A stretch of DNA of 64,000 nucleotides. It comes from Natronincola peptidivorans (GTDB lineage: Bacteria; Bacillota; Clostridia; Peptostreptococcales; Natronincolaceae). A program made the position numbers and the translations under genes. The notes under the pieces were generated by a model. The model had not been told where the DNA came from and did no database searches. It saw only the letters and a list, made by a program, of their open reading frames with translations. Below, piece after piece: positions 18,294-26,515 of the stretch; position 1 is the stretch's first letter, and each line of letters starts with the position of its first letter. The DNA lies in NCBI RefSeq assembly GCF_900111615.1, contig NZ_FOHU01000002.1:186001-250000 (forward strand), in the 5' to 3' direction.

Positions 18294-18773
18294 ATGAAGA
18301 CAGAAGAAGTTACGAATTATCTATTAAGACTTACTGAAGCTAAGCTTGTGCTGATGAAGGATTTACTAAAGGTTACAACAGAGCAAAGCAGGATTCTACA
18401 GACAGATGAGGTAGAGATGCTGGATAGTTTAATCCAACAAAAACAGGTGATAATAGAGAAAATAAATGTTTTAGACAAAGAATTTGCTGAAAAGTATGAG
18501 ATGCTGAAAAAGGAGCTTGGAGTAGCCAATCTACAGGAGCTTGAAGGTGAAGCTGCCGAAAGCTTTAAGGATTTAAAGGAGAAGATAGAAAAGGTTATAG
18601 AGGTTATAGAGGAAATTCATCTTTTAGATCACGCAAATACTGAAAAAATCAAAGAAAATATCGCAGCAGCCAAAAAAAATATTAAAACCATTAAAACAGG
18701 GAAAAAAGCAGTAAGTGGCTATAACAGTACTTATAATGAAGGACATTCCATTTTTATGGACAAAAAAAAATAG
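18294..18773 (+). CDS. FlgN-like flagellar chaperone
   Basis: 159 aa, almost all alpha-helical and charged, with heptad patterning from residue 10 to 125; the layout matches FlgN/FliT-type export chaperones for hook-associated proteins. It occupies the fliT position after fliS and begins eight bases after it. The C-terminal 25 residues are basic and probably disordered. Assignment to FlgN rather than FliT is based on length and helix pattern only. Confidence 0.65.
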   Translation: MKTEEVTNYLLRLTEAKLVLMKDLLKVTTEQSRILQTDEVEMLDSLIQQKQVIIEKINVLDKEFAEKYEMLKKELGVANLQELEGEAAESFKDLKEKIEKVIEVIEEIHLLDHANTEKIKENIAAAKKNIKTIKTGKKAVSGYNSTYNEGHSIFMDKKK

Positions 18774-18814
18774 GTGCCTCTACGGTAGCATAAAAAATGG
18801 TATAAAAAATAGGA

Positions 18815-18843
18815 TTGAGACAGTAGGTAATATAATGTATAAT
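18815..18843 (+). promoter_or_regulatory. Promoter of the raiA-motif RNA
   Basis: TTGAGA at 18815-18820, 17-base spacer, TATAAT at 18838-18843. It places the transcript start near 18850, just before the conserved RNA. Confidence 0.75.
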
Positions 18844-18861
18844 GGTATAGAATATAGTAGT

Positions 18862-19076
18862 GTATGATGGAAGGTCTGTGGTTGAAAGTCCATGCCAGTC
18901 GCAGGCAAAGGGACCCACGTAAGATGGCAAAAAAATTGATCATTGAGCATGGTGCGGCTTAGATGTAAGACCTGCCGGAGGATAAACCGAGAGGAGGAGT
19001 AGTGAAGGCGATCCCTGAGCGAAACTTCCAGCAGGCGAGTGTGGGGGCAAAGACCAGGTCAGCTTCCTATATGCTA
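18862..19076 (+). ncRNA. raiA-motif RNA upstream of hpf
   Basis: About 210 bases with the composition of a highly structured RNA (GC far above the flanks) and no coding frame. Blocks such as GTTGAAAGTCCATGCC, GGGACCCACGTAAGATGGC, GGATAAACCGAGAGGAGG and GACCAGGTCAGCTTCC look like the conserved core of the raiA motif, a large clostridial RNA found upstream of raiA/hpf. The GGAAG end (18869-18873) can pair with CTTCC at the 3' end. It has its own promoter and terminator, so it is a separate small RNA. Its function is not settled; a link to sporulation and aggregation has been reported (from memory). RNase P and tmRNA were considered; the conserved cores do not fit. Confidence 0.82.
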
Positions 19077-19089
19077 TATTCACCATTAG

Positions 19090-19127
19090 AAAGCTTTGAC
19101 AATAGGTCGAGGCTTTTTATTTTTTAA
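19090..19127 (+). terminator. Terminator of the raiA-motif RNA
   Basis: AAAGCTTTGAC pairs with GTCGAGGCTTT (two G-U pairs), followed by a T-rich run. Confidence 0.75.
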
Positions 19128-19211
19128 AAATAATCTACAGGTTTGCATAATAATAGAAAGTCCTAGATTTCATTTTTTCAAAAACATGCTTGTCCCCAGA
19201 GACATCTAAAA

Positions 19212-19296
19212 ATATTCACATGTCAGCTATGTTGGAAATAAACTTATCAACAAGGTTATGCACATTACACACATAAACCCCATCTACATATCCACA
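19212..19296 (+). promoter_or_regulatory. DnaA-box-like cluster upstream of hpf
   Basis: Near matches to TTATCCACA, all in one orientation: ATATTCACA (19212), TTATCAACA (19244), TTATGCACA (19256), TTACACACA (19265) and ATATCCACA (19288). Three differ by a single base. There is no dnaA or dnaN gene nearby. The rest of 19128-19567 is AT-rich with no coding frame; a TTGACA at 19454 may belong to the hpf promoter. Confidence 0.45.
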
Positions 19297-19567
19297 GGCA
19301 TAGATGCTTTACATAATAAAAAGCTTCGAAATATACCGACTATTTTCAAGGGGAATTTCATATAATAACTTTAAAATAGACTAAATATTTTCAAAAAACA
19401 GAAAAGTGTTTCAGTTCAAGAGAAAATTTGATAAAATATAGTAAAGGAACATGTTTGACAAGCTATTGAAATGGGTAATATTAAGATAATCCAAAATAAA
19501 TCATCGTTTATTCTTTTTAAGCTGATGAATCAGCTTAATATTATAGATAGGGAAAGGAGCTGGAGAT

Positions 19568-20107
19568 ATGAAGGTTATAGTAAGTGGAAAAAACCTTGAA
19601 GTAACCGAAGCCTTAAAGGAGACAGTAGAATCCAAAATCTCTAAGCTAGACAAATATTTTAATGAAGGAGCTGAAGCCCAAGCCACTTTAACAGTGGAAA
19701 AATCCAGACAGATTATTGAAGTCACCATACCTATTAATGGGACCATTCTGAGAGCGGAGGAATCTACCCATGATATGTACACATCTATTGACAAAGTAGT
19801 AGATAAATTAATACGACAGCTAAGTAAGCATAAAACTAAAATGGAAAGAAATCGTATTAATAACTATGAAACCATTAGGTTTGAAAATATCCAAATCTTT
19901 GAGGATGATAAGGAGGATTCAGAGCCTAAAATAGTCAAGACAAAAAGATTTGCATTAAAGCCTATGCATTCGGAAGAAGCAGTACTACAAATGGAATTGA
20001 TAGGCCACAACTTCTTTGTATTTGCAAATGCAGAGACAGATGAAGTAAATGTTGTTTATAAAAGAAAGGATGGAAACTACGGTTTGATAGAACCGGAGTT
20101 TGATTAA
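19568..20107 (+). CDS. hpf: Long-form ribosome hibernation promoting factor
   Basis: 179 aa. The N-terminal domain (1-100) is the YfiA/RaiA fold that occupies the A/P sites of the 30S subunit (KVIVSGKNLEVTEALK, YTSIDKVVDKL). After a charged linker, the C-terminal domain (about 125-179; RFALKPMHSEEAVLQMELIGHNFFVF) mediates dimerisation to 100S ribosomes, as in long-form HPFs. It follows the raiA-motif RNA and precedes secA, the standard Firmicutes order. RBS GGAAAGGAGCTGG. Confidence 0.95.
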   Translation: MKVIVSGKNLEVTEALKETVESKISKLDKYFNEGAEAQATLTVEKSRQIIEVTIPINGTILRAEESTHDMYTSIDKVVDKLIRQLSKHKTKMERNRINNYETIRFENIQIFEDDKEDSEPKIVKTKRFALKPMHSEEAVLQMELIGHNFFVFANAETDEVNVVYKRKDGNYGLIEPEFD

Positions 20108-20124
20108 ATAGATAAGTAGTGGGG

Positions 20125-20159
20125 GGCAGTAGATTTTCAATCTACTGCCTAATTTTTTT
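20125..20159 (+). terminator. Terminator after hpf
   Basis: GGCAGTAGATT and AATCTACTGCC with a three-base loop, then seven T. Confidence 0.92.
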
Positions 20160-20199
20160 AGGAAAAACTATAAATGGTATGGAAAAGACAAGGAAAAAT

Positions 20200-20228
20200 T
20201 TGCAAACATGAAAAATTTTAAATATAAT
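20200..20228 (+). promoter_or_regulatory. Promoter of the DUF5317 gene
   Basis: TTGCAA (20200-20205), 17-base spacer, TATAAT (20223-20228). The transcript should start near 20235, which rules out a far-upstream TTG at 20236 as the protein start. Confidence 0.78.
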
Positions 20229-20319
20229 AGAAATCTTGCAGGAAAAAGCTATTCTTTATAGAAGATTAATAATGAGAAAAAAAGTAGAAAACTGTTACTT
20301 TTTGAAGGGTCGTGATGGT

Positions 20320-20925
20320 TTGATTTTAGAAGCGATTTTATTGGGCTTATTGGTAGGGAAAATGAGGGGTGGCAAATTAAAACGATTGACACCTTCTGTC
20401 TTAAGATTTTCTTGGATCATCTTTTTCGCATTTGCTCTACAGATAGGTATATCTATTATGAACTTTCTAGGACATCCCTTTTTTATTCAGCATAGAATGA
20501 TGGCCTATGTAGTTTCTTATGTCCTTTTATTCTTATCTTTATTTCTTAATATGGACTTTAAATGCATGTGGTTTATTATGGTGGGAGCTATAGCAAATTT
20601 TGCAGCTATTATGCTAAACGGTGGCAGTATGCCGGTAGATTTAATGGTGTTGGAGAATTTAGGATTTGAGAATATGCTGAATTCTATTCAGCAGGGGGCA
20701 TTGCCTCATTATATACCACTTGAAGAAGCAGGTGCCTATACCAGATATTTAGGCAAAAGCTTATCTATGCCGGACATCTATCCACTGAAACAGATTTTTA
20801 GCATAGGAGATCTCTTCATTTCTGCAGGTATATTCTTTTTAATACAAAATATGATGATTCCTTCTGTTTACAACAGGACATCAAAAATAATACGCTTTGA
20901 CCATAAGGCAAAAGTTTTTAAATAG
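20320..20925 (+). CDS. DUF5317 family membrane protein
   Basis: About 200 residues with five or six hydrophobic helices. The N-terminus LILEAILLGLLVGKMRGGKLKRL (start of the family consensus) and the conserved NGGSMPVDL box around residue 105 identify DUF5317, of unknown function. I prefer the TTG at 20320 (AAGGGT ten bases upstream), because it fits the family N-terminus; ATG 20272 is an alternative with a weak ribosome site. It stands alone between terminators. Confidence 0.75.
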   Translation: MILEAILLGLLVGKMRGGKLKRLTPSVLRFSWIIFFAFALQIGISIMNFLGHPFFIQHRMMAYVVSYVLLFLSLFLNMDFKCMWFIMVGAIANFAAIMLNGGSMPVDLMVLENLGFENMLNSIQQGALPHYIPLEEAGAYTRYLGKSLSMPDIYPLKQIFSIGDLFISAGIFFLIQNMMIPSVYNRTSKIIRFDHKAKVFK

Positions 20926-20938
20926 CTTAAAAGACTTG

Positions 20939-20967
20939 AAATCTCCTGAAATAGGGAGATTTTTTTC
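20939..20967 (+). terminator. Terminator after the DUF5317 gene
   Basis: AAATCTCC and GGGAGATTT arms with a T-run. Confidence 0.85.
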
Positions 20968-21094
20968 GTCTATTGTTTTAAAAAATGATAAATGATACAA
21001 TAATATGATAGATAGACCCATGAAAATAGAACATAATAATAAATATTAAATCATTTTGTAAATCTTAGTACATATAAAACGGGGTGAAGGTAAA

Positions 21095-23773
21095 TTGAAG
21101 AAGTTATTTGAAAAAGTTTTTGGCAGCTATAGTGAGAGAGAATTAAAAAAACTGGATAAGACCATTCAAAAAATAGAATCCTTAGAAGCAGCTTATTCCA
21201 AGTTAAGTGATGATGACCTAAAGGAAAAGACTTTTGAATTTAAAGAGAGAGTAAAAAAAGGGGAAACTCTGGATGATATACTTCCAGAGGCTTTTGCTAC
21301 TGTAAGGGAAGCCTCTCTTAGAGTATTGGGAATGAAGCACTATAAGGTGCAGCTGTATGGAGGCATGGTATTGCATCAAGGCAGGATTGCTGAAATGAAG
21401 ACAGGTGAAGGTAAAACTCTGATGGCTACACTGCCAGTATATCTTAATGCATTGGCAGGCAAAGGGGTGCATGTTGTCACCGTCAATGACTATTTGGCAA
21501 AGAGGGACCGGGAATGGATGGGTAAGCTATATAATTTCTTAGGGCTTTCTGTAGGGGTAATCCTTCATGGTTTAAACCAGCAGGAAAGAAAAGAGGCTTA
21601 TAATAGCGATATCACCTATGGTACCAATAATGAGTTTGGATTTGATTACTTAAGAGACAACATGGTGATCTACAAGGACGATAGAGTCCAAAGAGAATTG
21701 AACTATGCCATTGTGGATGAGGTAGACAGTATTTTGGTAGATGAGGCTAGAACCCCTCTTATCATTTCTGGACAAGGGGAAAAATCTACGAAAATGTATT
21801 TTGTTGTGGATCACTTTGTACGAAGCTTGAAAAAAGAAGCAGATTATACCATAGATGAAAAGGCCAATTCAGTAACCCTAACAGAGGAAGGTGTAGAAAA
21901 GGCAGAAAAGGCCTTTGGCATAGAGAATCTTTCTGATGTATCCAACATGGAATTATCCCATCATATTAATCAGGCTCTCAAGGCACAGAATCTAATGAGA
22001 AGGGATAAGGAATATGTAGTCAAGGATGGAGAAGTGGTTATCGTAGATGACTTTACAGGACGACTGATGTTTGGACGTCGGTATAGCGATGGATTACATC
22101 AGGCAATAGAAGCAAAAGAGGGTCTAGAGATCCAAAGGGAGTCTAAGACCCTAGCGACGATTACCTTTCAAAACTATTTTAGAATGTATAGCAAGCTGTC
22201 GGGAATGACGGGTACAGCTAAAACAGAGGAAGAAGAATTTATTTCTATTTACAAAATGGATGTAGTGGAAATACCTACCAATAAGCCCGTGATTCGTGAA
22301 GATTATCCTGATGCTATATATCAAACAGAGAATGGTAAATTTCAAGCGTTAGCAAATGAGATACAAGAAAACCATCAAAAAGGGCAGCCTATCCTGGTGG
22401 GTACCATCTCTATAGAAAAATCAGAGGAACTATCCAAGCTATTGAAGCGACGAGGTGTATCACATGAAGTGTTAAATGCCAAGCACCATGAAAGAGAGGC
22501 AGAAATCGTAGCTCAGGCCGGTAGAAAGGGTGCTGTTACCATTGCCACCAATATGGCGGGAAGAGGTACTGACATTCTTTTAGGAGGAAATCCAGAATTC
22601 TTGGCAAAGCAGGAGTTAAAGCAAAAAGGGTATGATGATGAGATCATAGCAGAGGTTACTAACTTTGAAGAAACTGATGATGAAGAAATCCTGGCTGCTA
22701 AAAAGGAATATGAGAGACTCTTTGAAAAATATAAGGTAGAAACTGATAAAGAACATAAAGAGGTTATCGAAGCAGGGGGACTTCATATCATTGGTACTGA
22801 AAGACATGAATCCCGTAGGATTGATAATCAGTTAAGGGGACGTGCTGGACGTCAAGGAGATCCTGGTTCCAGTAGATTCTTTATTTCTCTGCAGGATGAT
22901 TTAATGCGTCTCTTTGGTGGAGAGAGAATGCAAGGCTTTGTAGAAAAAATGGGGCTTGAAGAGGATGAGGCGATAGAGCATCAGCTGCTTTCAAGATCCA
23001 TAGAAAATGCACAAAAAAAGGTGGAAGGTCGAAACTTTGGTATTCGTAAGCATGTATTACAATATGATGATGTTATGAATAAACAAAGAGAGGTCATTTA
23101 TACAGAGCGTAAAAAGGTGCTGGCGGGAGAAAATATGCGGGATCATATCTTCAATATGCTTAGCAACATTATTGATGATGCCATCAGTATCTATACCGCT
23201 GATGCACAATACCCTGAAGATTGGGATTTAAAAGGCTTAGAAGATAATCTAACCAATATTTTCTTGCCGAAGGATGTCTTAACCTTTGACAATGTTGAGG
23301 ATTTGACGTTAGAGACCTTAAAGGAACAAATATTGAATCTGGCAGAAAAGCTTTATCATGAAAAGGAAGAAGAGCTTACTGAAGAAAGAATGCGAGAAAT
23401 AGAAAGAGTGGTACTATTACAGGTCATTGACACAAAATGGATGGATCACATCGATGCAATGGATCAATTGAGGCAAGGGATTGGCTTAAGAGCTATTGGT
23501 CAGGTAGACCCTGTGAGAGCGTATCAGGTGGAAGGCTATGATATGTTCCAGGAGATGATTAATAAGATTCAAGAGGATACAGTAAGATATCTCTTTAATA
23601 TTGAAAAAGAAGTGAAGGTTCAAAGAAGAAAGGTTGCAGAGCCAGTAGCTGCTACCCATGGTGACGATGATGATACTAAAGGGAAGACAGTGGTAAAAAA
23701 AGAAGAAGCCGGTAGAAATGATCCATGTCCCTGTGGCAGCGGGAAAAAATATAAAAAATGCTGTGGAAAATAA
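21095..23773 (+). CDS. secA: Preprotein translocase ATPase SecA
   Basis: Motor of Sec-dependent export, 892 aa. TTG start preceded by GGGGTGAAGG. Walker A region [14 protein letters not shown] (about residue 100), the DEAD-type motif [20 protein letters not shown], the [12 protein letters not shown]-type box ([15 protein letters not shown]), and the [14 protein letters not shown] helicase motif VI are all present. The tail ends in a zinc-binding [13 protein letters not shown] motif for SecB or ribosome contact. The prfB gene follows after 15 bp, as in B. subtilis. Confidence 0.98.
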   Translation: MKKLFEKVFGSYSERELKKLDKTIQKIESLEAAYSKLSDDDLKEKTFEFKERVKKGETLDDILPEAFATVREASLRVLGMKHYKVQLYGGMVLHQGRIAEMKTGEGKTLMATLPVYLNALAGKGVHVVTVNDYLAKRDREWMGKLYNFLGLSVGVILHGLNQQERKEAYNSDITYGTNNEFGFDYLRDNMVIYKDDRVQRELNYAIVDEVDSILVDEARTPLIISGQGEKSTKMYFVVDHFVRSLKKEADYTIDEKANSVTLTEEGVEKAEKAFGIENLSDVSNMELSHHINQALKAQNLMRRDKEYVVKDGEVVIVDDFTGRLMFGRRYSDGLHQAIEAKEGLEIQRESKTLATITFQNYFRMYSKLSGMTGTAKTEEEEFISIYKMDVVEIPTNKPVIREDYPDAIYQTENGKFQALANEIQENHQKGQPILVGTISIEKSEELSKLLKRRGVSHEVLNAKHHEREAEIVAQAGRKGAVTIATNMAGRGTDILLGGNPEFLAKQELKQKGYDDEIIAEVTNFEETDDEEILAAKKEYERLFEKYKVETDKEHKEVIEAGGLHIIGTERHESRRIDNQLRGRAGRQGDPGSSRFFISLQDDLMRLFGGERMQGFVEKMGLEEDEAIEHQLLSRSIENAQKKVEGRNFGIRKHVLQYDDVMNKQREVIYTERKKVLAGENMRDHIFNMLSNIIDDAISIYTADAQYPEDWDLKGLEDNLTNIFLPKDVLTFDNVEDLTLETLKEQILNLAEKLYHEKEEELTEERMREIERVVLLQVIDTKWMDHIDAMDQLRQGIGLRAIGQVDPVRAYQVEGYDMFQEMINKIQEDTVRYLFNIEKEVKVQRRKVAEPVAATHGDDDDTKGKTVVKKEEAGRNDPCPCGSGKKYKKCCGK

Positions 23774-23788
23774 CAGAGGTGATAACAA

Positions 23789-24896
23789 GTGCTGAACTTA
23801 GATATATATAAACAGCAGCTGATAAAGCTAAAGGAAGAAATTGATGAAATGAGGGTGTCTCTTTGACATCGAAGGATTAACAAAGAAACTAGAGGAATAT
23901 GAAGCCAAAATGGTGGAGGAAAGCTTTTGGAATAATCAACAGAAGGCGCAAGAGATTTTAAAGGACACTAAAAATATGAAGAACAAAATTGAAGCGCATC
24001 AGCAGTTGATTGCCCACCATGAGGATTTAGATACCATGATTACCTTTATTGAGGAGGGAGACAGCTCCTTTGAAAAGGATCTAGTAGAGGGCATCAAAAA
24101 ACTAGAGCAGGATGTAGGGGATATGAAGATAGAAACCCTTTTAAGGGGAGAATATGATAAAAACAACTGTATTGTCTCTATACATGCTGGTACTGGAGGA
24201 TTAGATGCACAGGATTGGGCAAAAATGCTGTGGCGAATGTATACTCGATGGGCAGAGGCAAAGGAATATAAGGTAACTGTATTGGATATGCTGCAGGACC
24301 CAGAAGCAGGGATAAAGAGTGTTACCCTGTTAATAGAAGGAAGCAATGCTTATGGATATCTGAAATCGGAAAAAGGAGTCCATCGTCTTGTAAGAATATC
24401 CCCCTTTGATTCCTCCGGCAAGAGACATACTTCTTTTGCTTCCATAGATGTTATGCCAGAAATGGATGAAGGCGTAGAGGTAGATATTAAGCCTACAGAC
24501 TTAAAAATAGATACCTATAGAGCCAGCGGGGCTGGAGGACAGCATGTCAACAAAACAGATTCAGCAGTACGTATTACCCATTTACCTACGGGTATAGTAG
24601 TCCAGTGCCAAAATGAAAGATCACAGCATTTTAATAGAGAGGTTGCTATGAAGATGCTAAAGGCAAAGCTTCTCGACTTGAAGGAATTAGAACAAAAAGA
24701 AAAGATAGAGGATCTTCAAGGAGAATACAGTCAAATCGCATGGGGAAGTCAAATTCGCTCCTATGTATTTAATCCATATAACCTGGTAAAGGATCATCGT
24801 ACCAATATAGAAGTAGGCAATATACAAGGGGTTATTGATGGAGACCTTGATATATTTATCAATGGCTATTTGAAAAGTAAAAGCTTGGGGCAATAA
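23789..24896 (+). CDS. prfB: Peptide chain release factor 2, programmed +1 frameshift
   Basis: Recognises UGA and UAA stop codons. The gene must be read as 23789-23863 joined to 23865-24896: GTG start, 25 codons, then CTT TGA C at 23861-23867 with an SD-like AGGGTG just upstream, the classical autoregulatory frameshift site. The joined product is 368 aa. The GGQ catalytic motif is at about 249-251 (SGAGGQHVNK). A gene call beginning at 23910 would miss 40 N-terminal residues. Co-transcribed with secA. Confidence 0.96.
23861..23867 (+). promoter_or_regulatory. prfB +1 frameshift site
   Basis: CTTTGAC heptamer with in-frame TGA at 23864-23866 and AGGGTG six bases upstream. Low RF2 stalls termination at this UGA and lets the ribosome shift +1. 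Confidence 0.93.
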
Positions 24897-24917
24897 ACTC
24901 CAAGCTTTATCCTTTTT
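24880..24917 (+). terminator. Terminator after prfB
   Basis: AAAGCTTGG and CCAAGCTTT; the left arm overlaps the last codons of prfB. A CCTTTTT run follows. Confidence 0.8.
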
Positions 24918-25115
24918 AAGAAAGATTTAAGGTTTTGTTTATCTTAGCTTTATATCTTGCTGTTATAATAAAACAATGAGTATACAAGGTGTAAGAACAC
25001 CTACTTTGACCAATGGGCTTTAAAATATAGGAAATCTATGTTATCATAGTAATTGTGAATTTTATAGGTCAATATAAATGGATAGGTTAATATAATAATG
25101 AAGGGAGTTTTTTAT

Positions 25116-25793
25116 TTGTTACGTAAATTAGGTTTAATTTTACTAGTAGGAGTACTGGCTCTTTCTTTTGCAGCATGTACAGCAACAGAAGAAGCCCCAG
25201 GTGCATCAGAAACAAATCAAGGGGAAGTAGTGGCCCTAGTGAATAATCAAGAAATCTATAAAAGTGATTTTGACAGAGTTTTAGAGGGAATGAAATCTCA
25301 ATATCTACAGTTTGGCATCGACTTTGACAGCGAAGATGCTAAGGAAATCTTAGTAGAGCTAGAAAAAGAAGCCATAAACAACCTAGTGAGACATGAAGTG
25401 CTTCTACAGGATGCCAAAGAAAAGGGATATGAAGCTCCTCAGGATGAGCTGGACTATGAAATAGAGAGAATCAAAGGGCAGTTTGAAAGTGAAGAAGAGT
25501 TTGAAAATGCTTTAGAAATAAACAATATCACCTTAGAGCAGCTAAAAAGAAATATAGGCAATGAGATGATTCTTGGTGAATATCTACAGCAGGAACTAGG
25601 GGAAGAGAGTGTAACAGAGGAAGAATTAAGAGAGCTTTATGAAGTATACAGTGAAATGATGGAAGACATTCCAGAATTTGAAGAAATCAGATATCAATTA
25701 ATAGAAGAAATTCAGTATGAGAGATTCCAAGAAAAATTTGAAGTATATGTAGGAAAGCTGATGGAGGAAAATACTATAGAAATTCTACTATAG
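25116..25793 (+). CDS. SurA N-terminal domain lipoprotein (PrsA/SurA-like, no PPIase domain)
   Basis: Exported lipoprotein: hydrophobic signal ending in SFAAC (Cys about 22), then a short linker and a SurA_N-type helical chaperone domain (VVALVNNQEIYKSDFDRVL, NNLVRHEVLLQDAKEKGYE, ITLEQLKRNIGNEMILGEYL). The parvulin domain of PrsA is missing; the product ends after the C-terminal helices. The TTG at 25116 has GGGAG eight bases upstream, while the ATG at 25098 has no ribosome site. Probably a folding helper at the membrane surface (inference). Confidence 0.8.
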   Translation: MLRKLGLILLVGVLALSFAACTATEEAPGASETNQGEVVALVNNQEIYKSDFDRVLEGMKSQYLQFGIDFDSEDAKEILVELEKEAINNLVRHEVLLQDAKEKGYEAPQDELDYEIERIKGQFESEEEFENALEINNITLEQLKRNIGNEMILGEYLQQELGEESVTEEELRELYEVYSEMMEDIPEFEEIRYQLIEEIQYERFQEKFEVYVGKLMEENTIEILL

Positions 25794-25811
25794 TTTTTCT
25801 CAAAAAAATAC

Positions 25812-25864
25812 AAGCTCCCTTCTGGTAAGAACCAATCGGTTCAAATCAGAAGGGAGTTTTTTAT
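25812..25864. terminator. Bidirectional terminator
   Basis: CTCCCTTCTG and CAGAAGGGAG with an inner AACC/GGTT hairpin, and A/T runs on both sides; it serves the convergent SurA-like and yaaR genes. Confidence 0.88.
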
Positions 25865-26310
25865 TACATAAATATATCCAATAGCATACCTCGAATATCA
25901 TCTAGTCTTTTTAAAACATTGATACCATCAACCTCTTGGTTCAAAAAATCCTTAGTCAAAGCCTCCAGCTCTCGATCTACACTTTTTACGATACAGTAGA
26001 CGCGATGACGACCTCTACGGTCTAAAAAGTTTTGCTTAGAGAACTTGTGGGAGTTTTTTGTTGCAACATCTAAAAACTCGCGCACCAGCTGTTTATATTT
26101 TACCACTTCACTCAAATGCAGCTTTTCACCAATTTTTTCAGACTGGTCAACAATTTTTTTATAAAGACCCTCAAGATGTTCCCTTACATGCTGAGATTGA
26201 ATGGTGTCAAACTTAGAAGCGAACTGGCTTGTCTTAGCTTCAACTTTTCTGTTTTGAGGCTCTAGGATATTCATCATGTCACTAGCGGATACAGCATCTA
26301 TTCTACTCAT
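25864..26310 (-). CDS. YaaR family protein (DUF327)
   Basis: 148 aa helical protein of the YaaR family; typical phrases are YKQLVREFLDVA, RRGRHRVYCIVKSVDREL and IRGMLLDIFM at the C-terminus. No signal or membrane segment. Function unknown. Its position inside the flagellar block and a sigma-D type promoter on its upstream side suggest a link to motility in this organism (inference). CGGAGGATAG precedes the ATG. Confidence 0.85.
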   Translation of the reverse strand: MSRIDAVSASDMMNILEPQNRKVEAKTSQFASKFDTIQSQHVREHLEGLYKKIVDQSEKIGEKLHLSEVVKYKQLVREFLDVATKNSHKFSKQNFLDRRGRHRVYCIVKSVDRELEALTKDFLNQEVDGINVLKRLDDIRGMLLDIFM

Positions 26311-26406
26311 AATCTATCCTCCGAATGTATACCAATAAGATTCTTTACTTATATTTTATACCAAAAATACGATTTTTTCTATGGTGAGTTTTCCACCTCA
26401 AATATA

Positions 26407-26433
26407 TTATCGGCAAATTTTCCTATATTCTTA
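26407..26433 (-). promoter_or_regulatory. Sigma-D type promoter of yaaR
   Basis: On the minus strand: TAAG (26433-26430), 15-base spacer, GCCGATAA (26414-26407). The -10 is a perfect match, the -35 is three of four. Confidence 0.7.
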
Positions 26434-26460
26434 AGGAGGTTATTTTATCAAGGTCTTCAT

Positions 26461-26488
26461 TAAAGAAATAGGAGATTTATGTCGATAA
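26461..26488 (+). promoter_or_regulatory. Sigma-D promoter of the FliK-like gene
   Basis: TAAA (26461-26464), 16-base spacer, GTCGATAA (26481-26488), 28 bases before the start codon. Confidence 0.8.
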
Positions 26489-26515
26489 ATTATGTAGAAG
26501 TCAAAAGGTGGTGGG

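Noticed and set aside
18862-19076. RNase P RNA or tmRNA
   Set aside because: The GAAAGTCC-like block recalls RNase P, but the other conserved P-RNA blocks are missing, and the position before hpf fits the raiA motif.
21095-23773. Separate minus-strand genes within secA (for example 22151-22345, 23486-23788)
   Set aside because: All are short antisense shadows without ribosome sites.
23910-24896. prfB as a shorter gene from ATG 23910
   Set aside because: It would drop the conserved N-terminus; the frameshift heptamer CTTTGAC and upstream GTG explain the whole gene.
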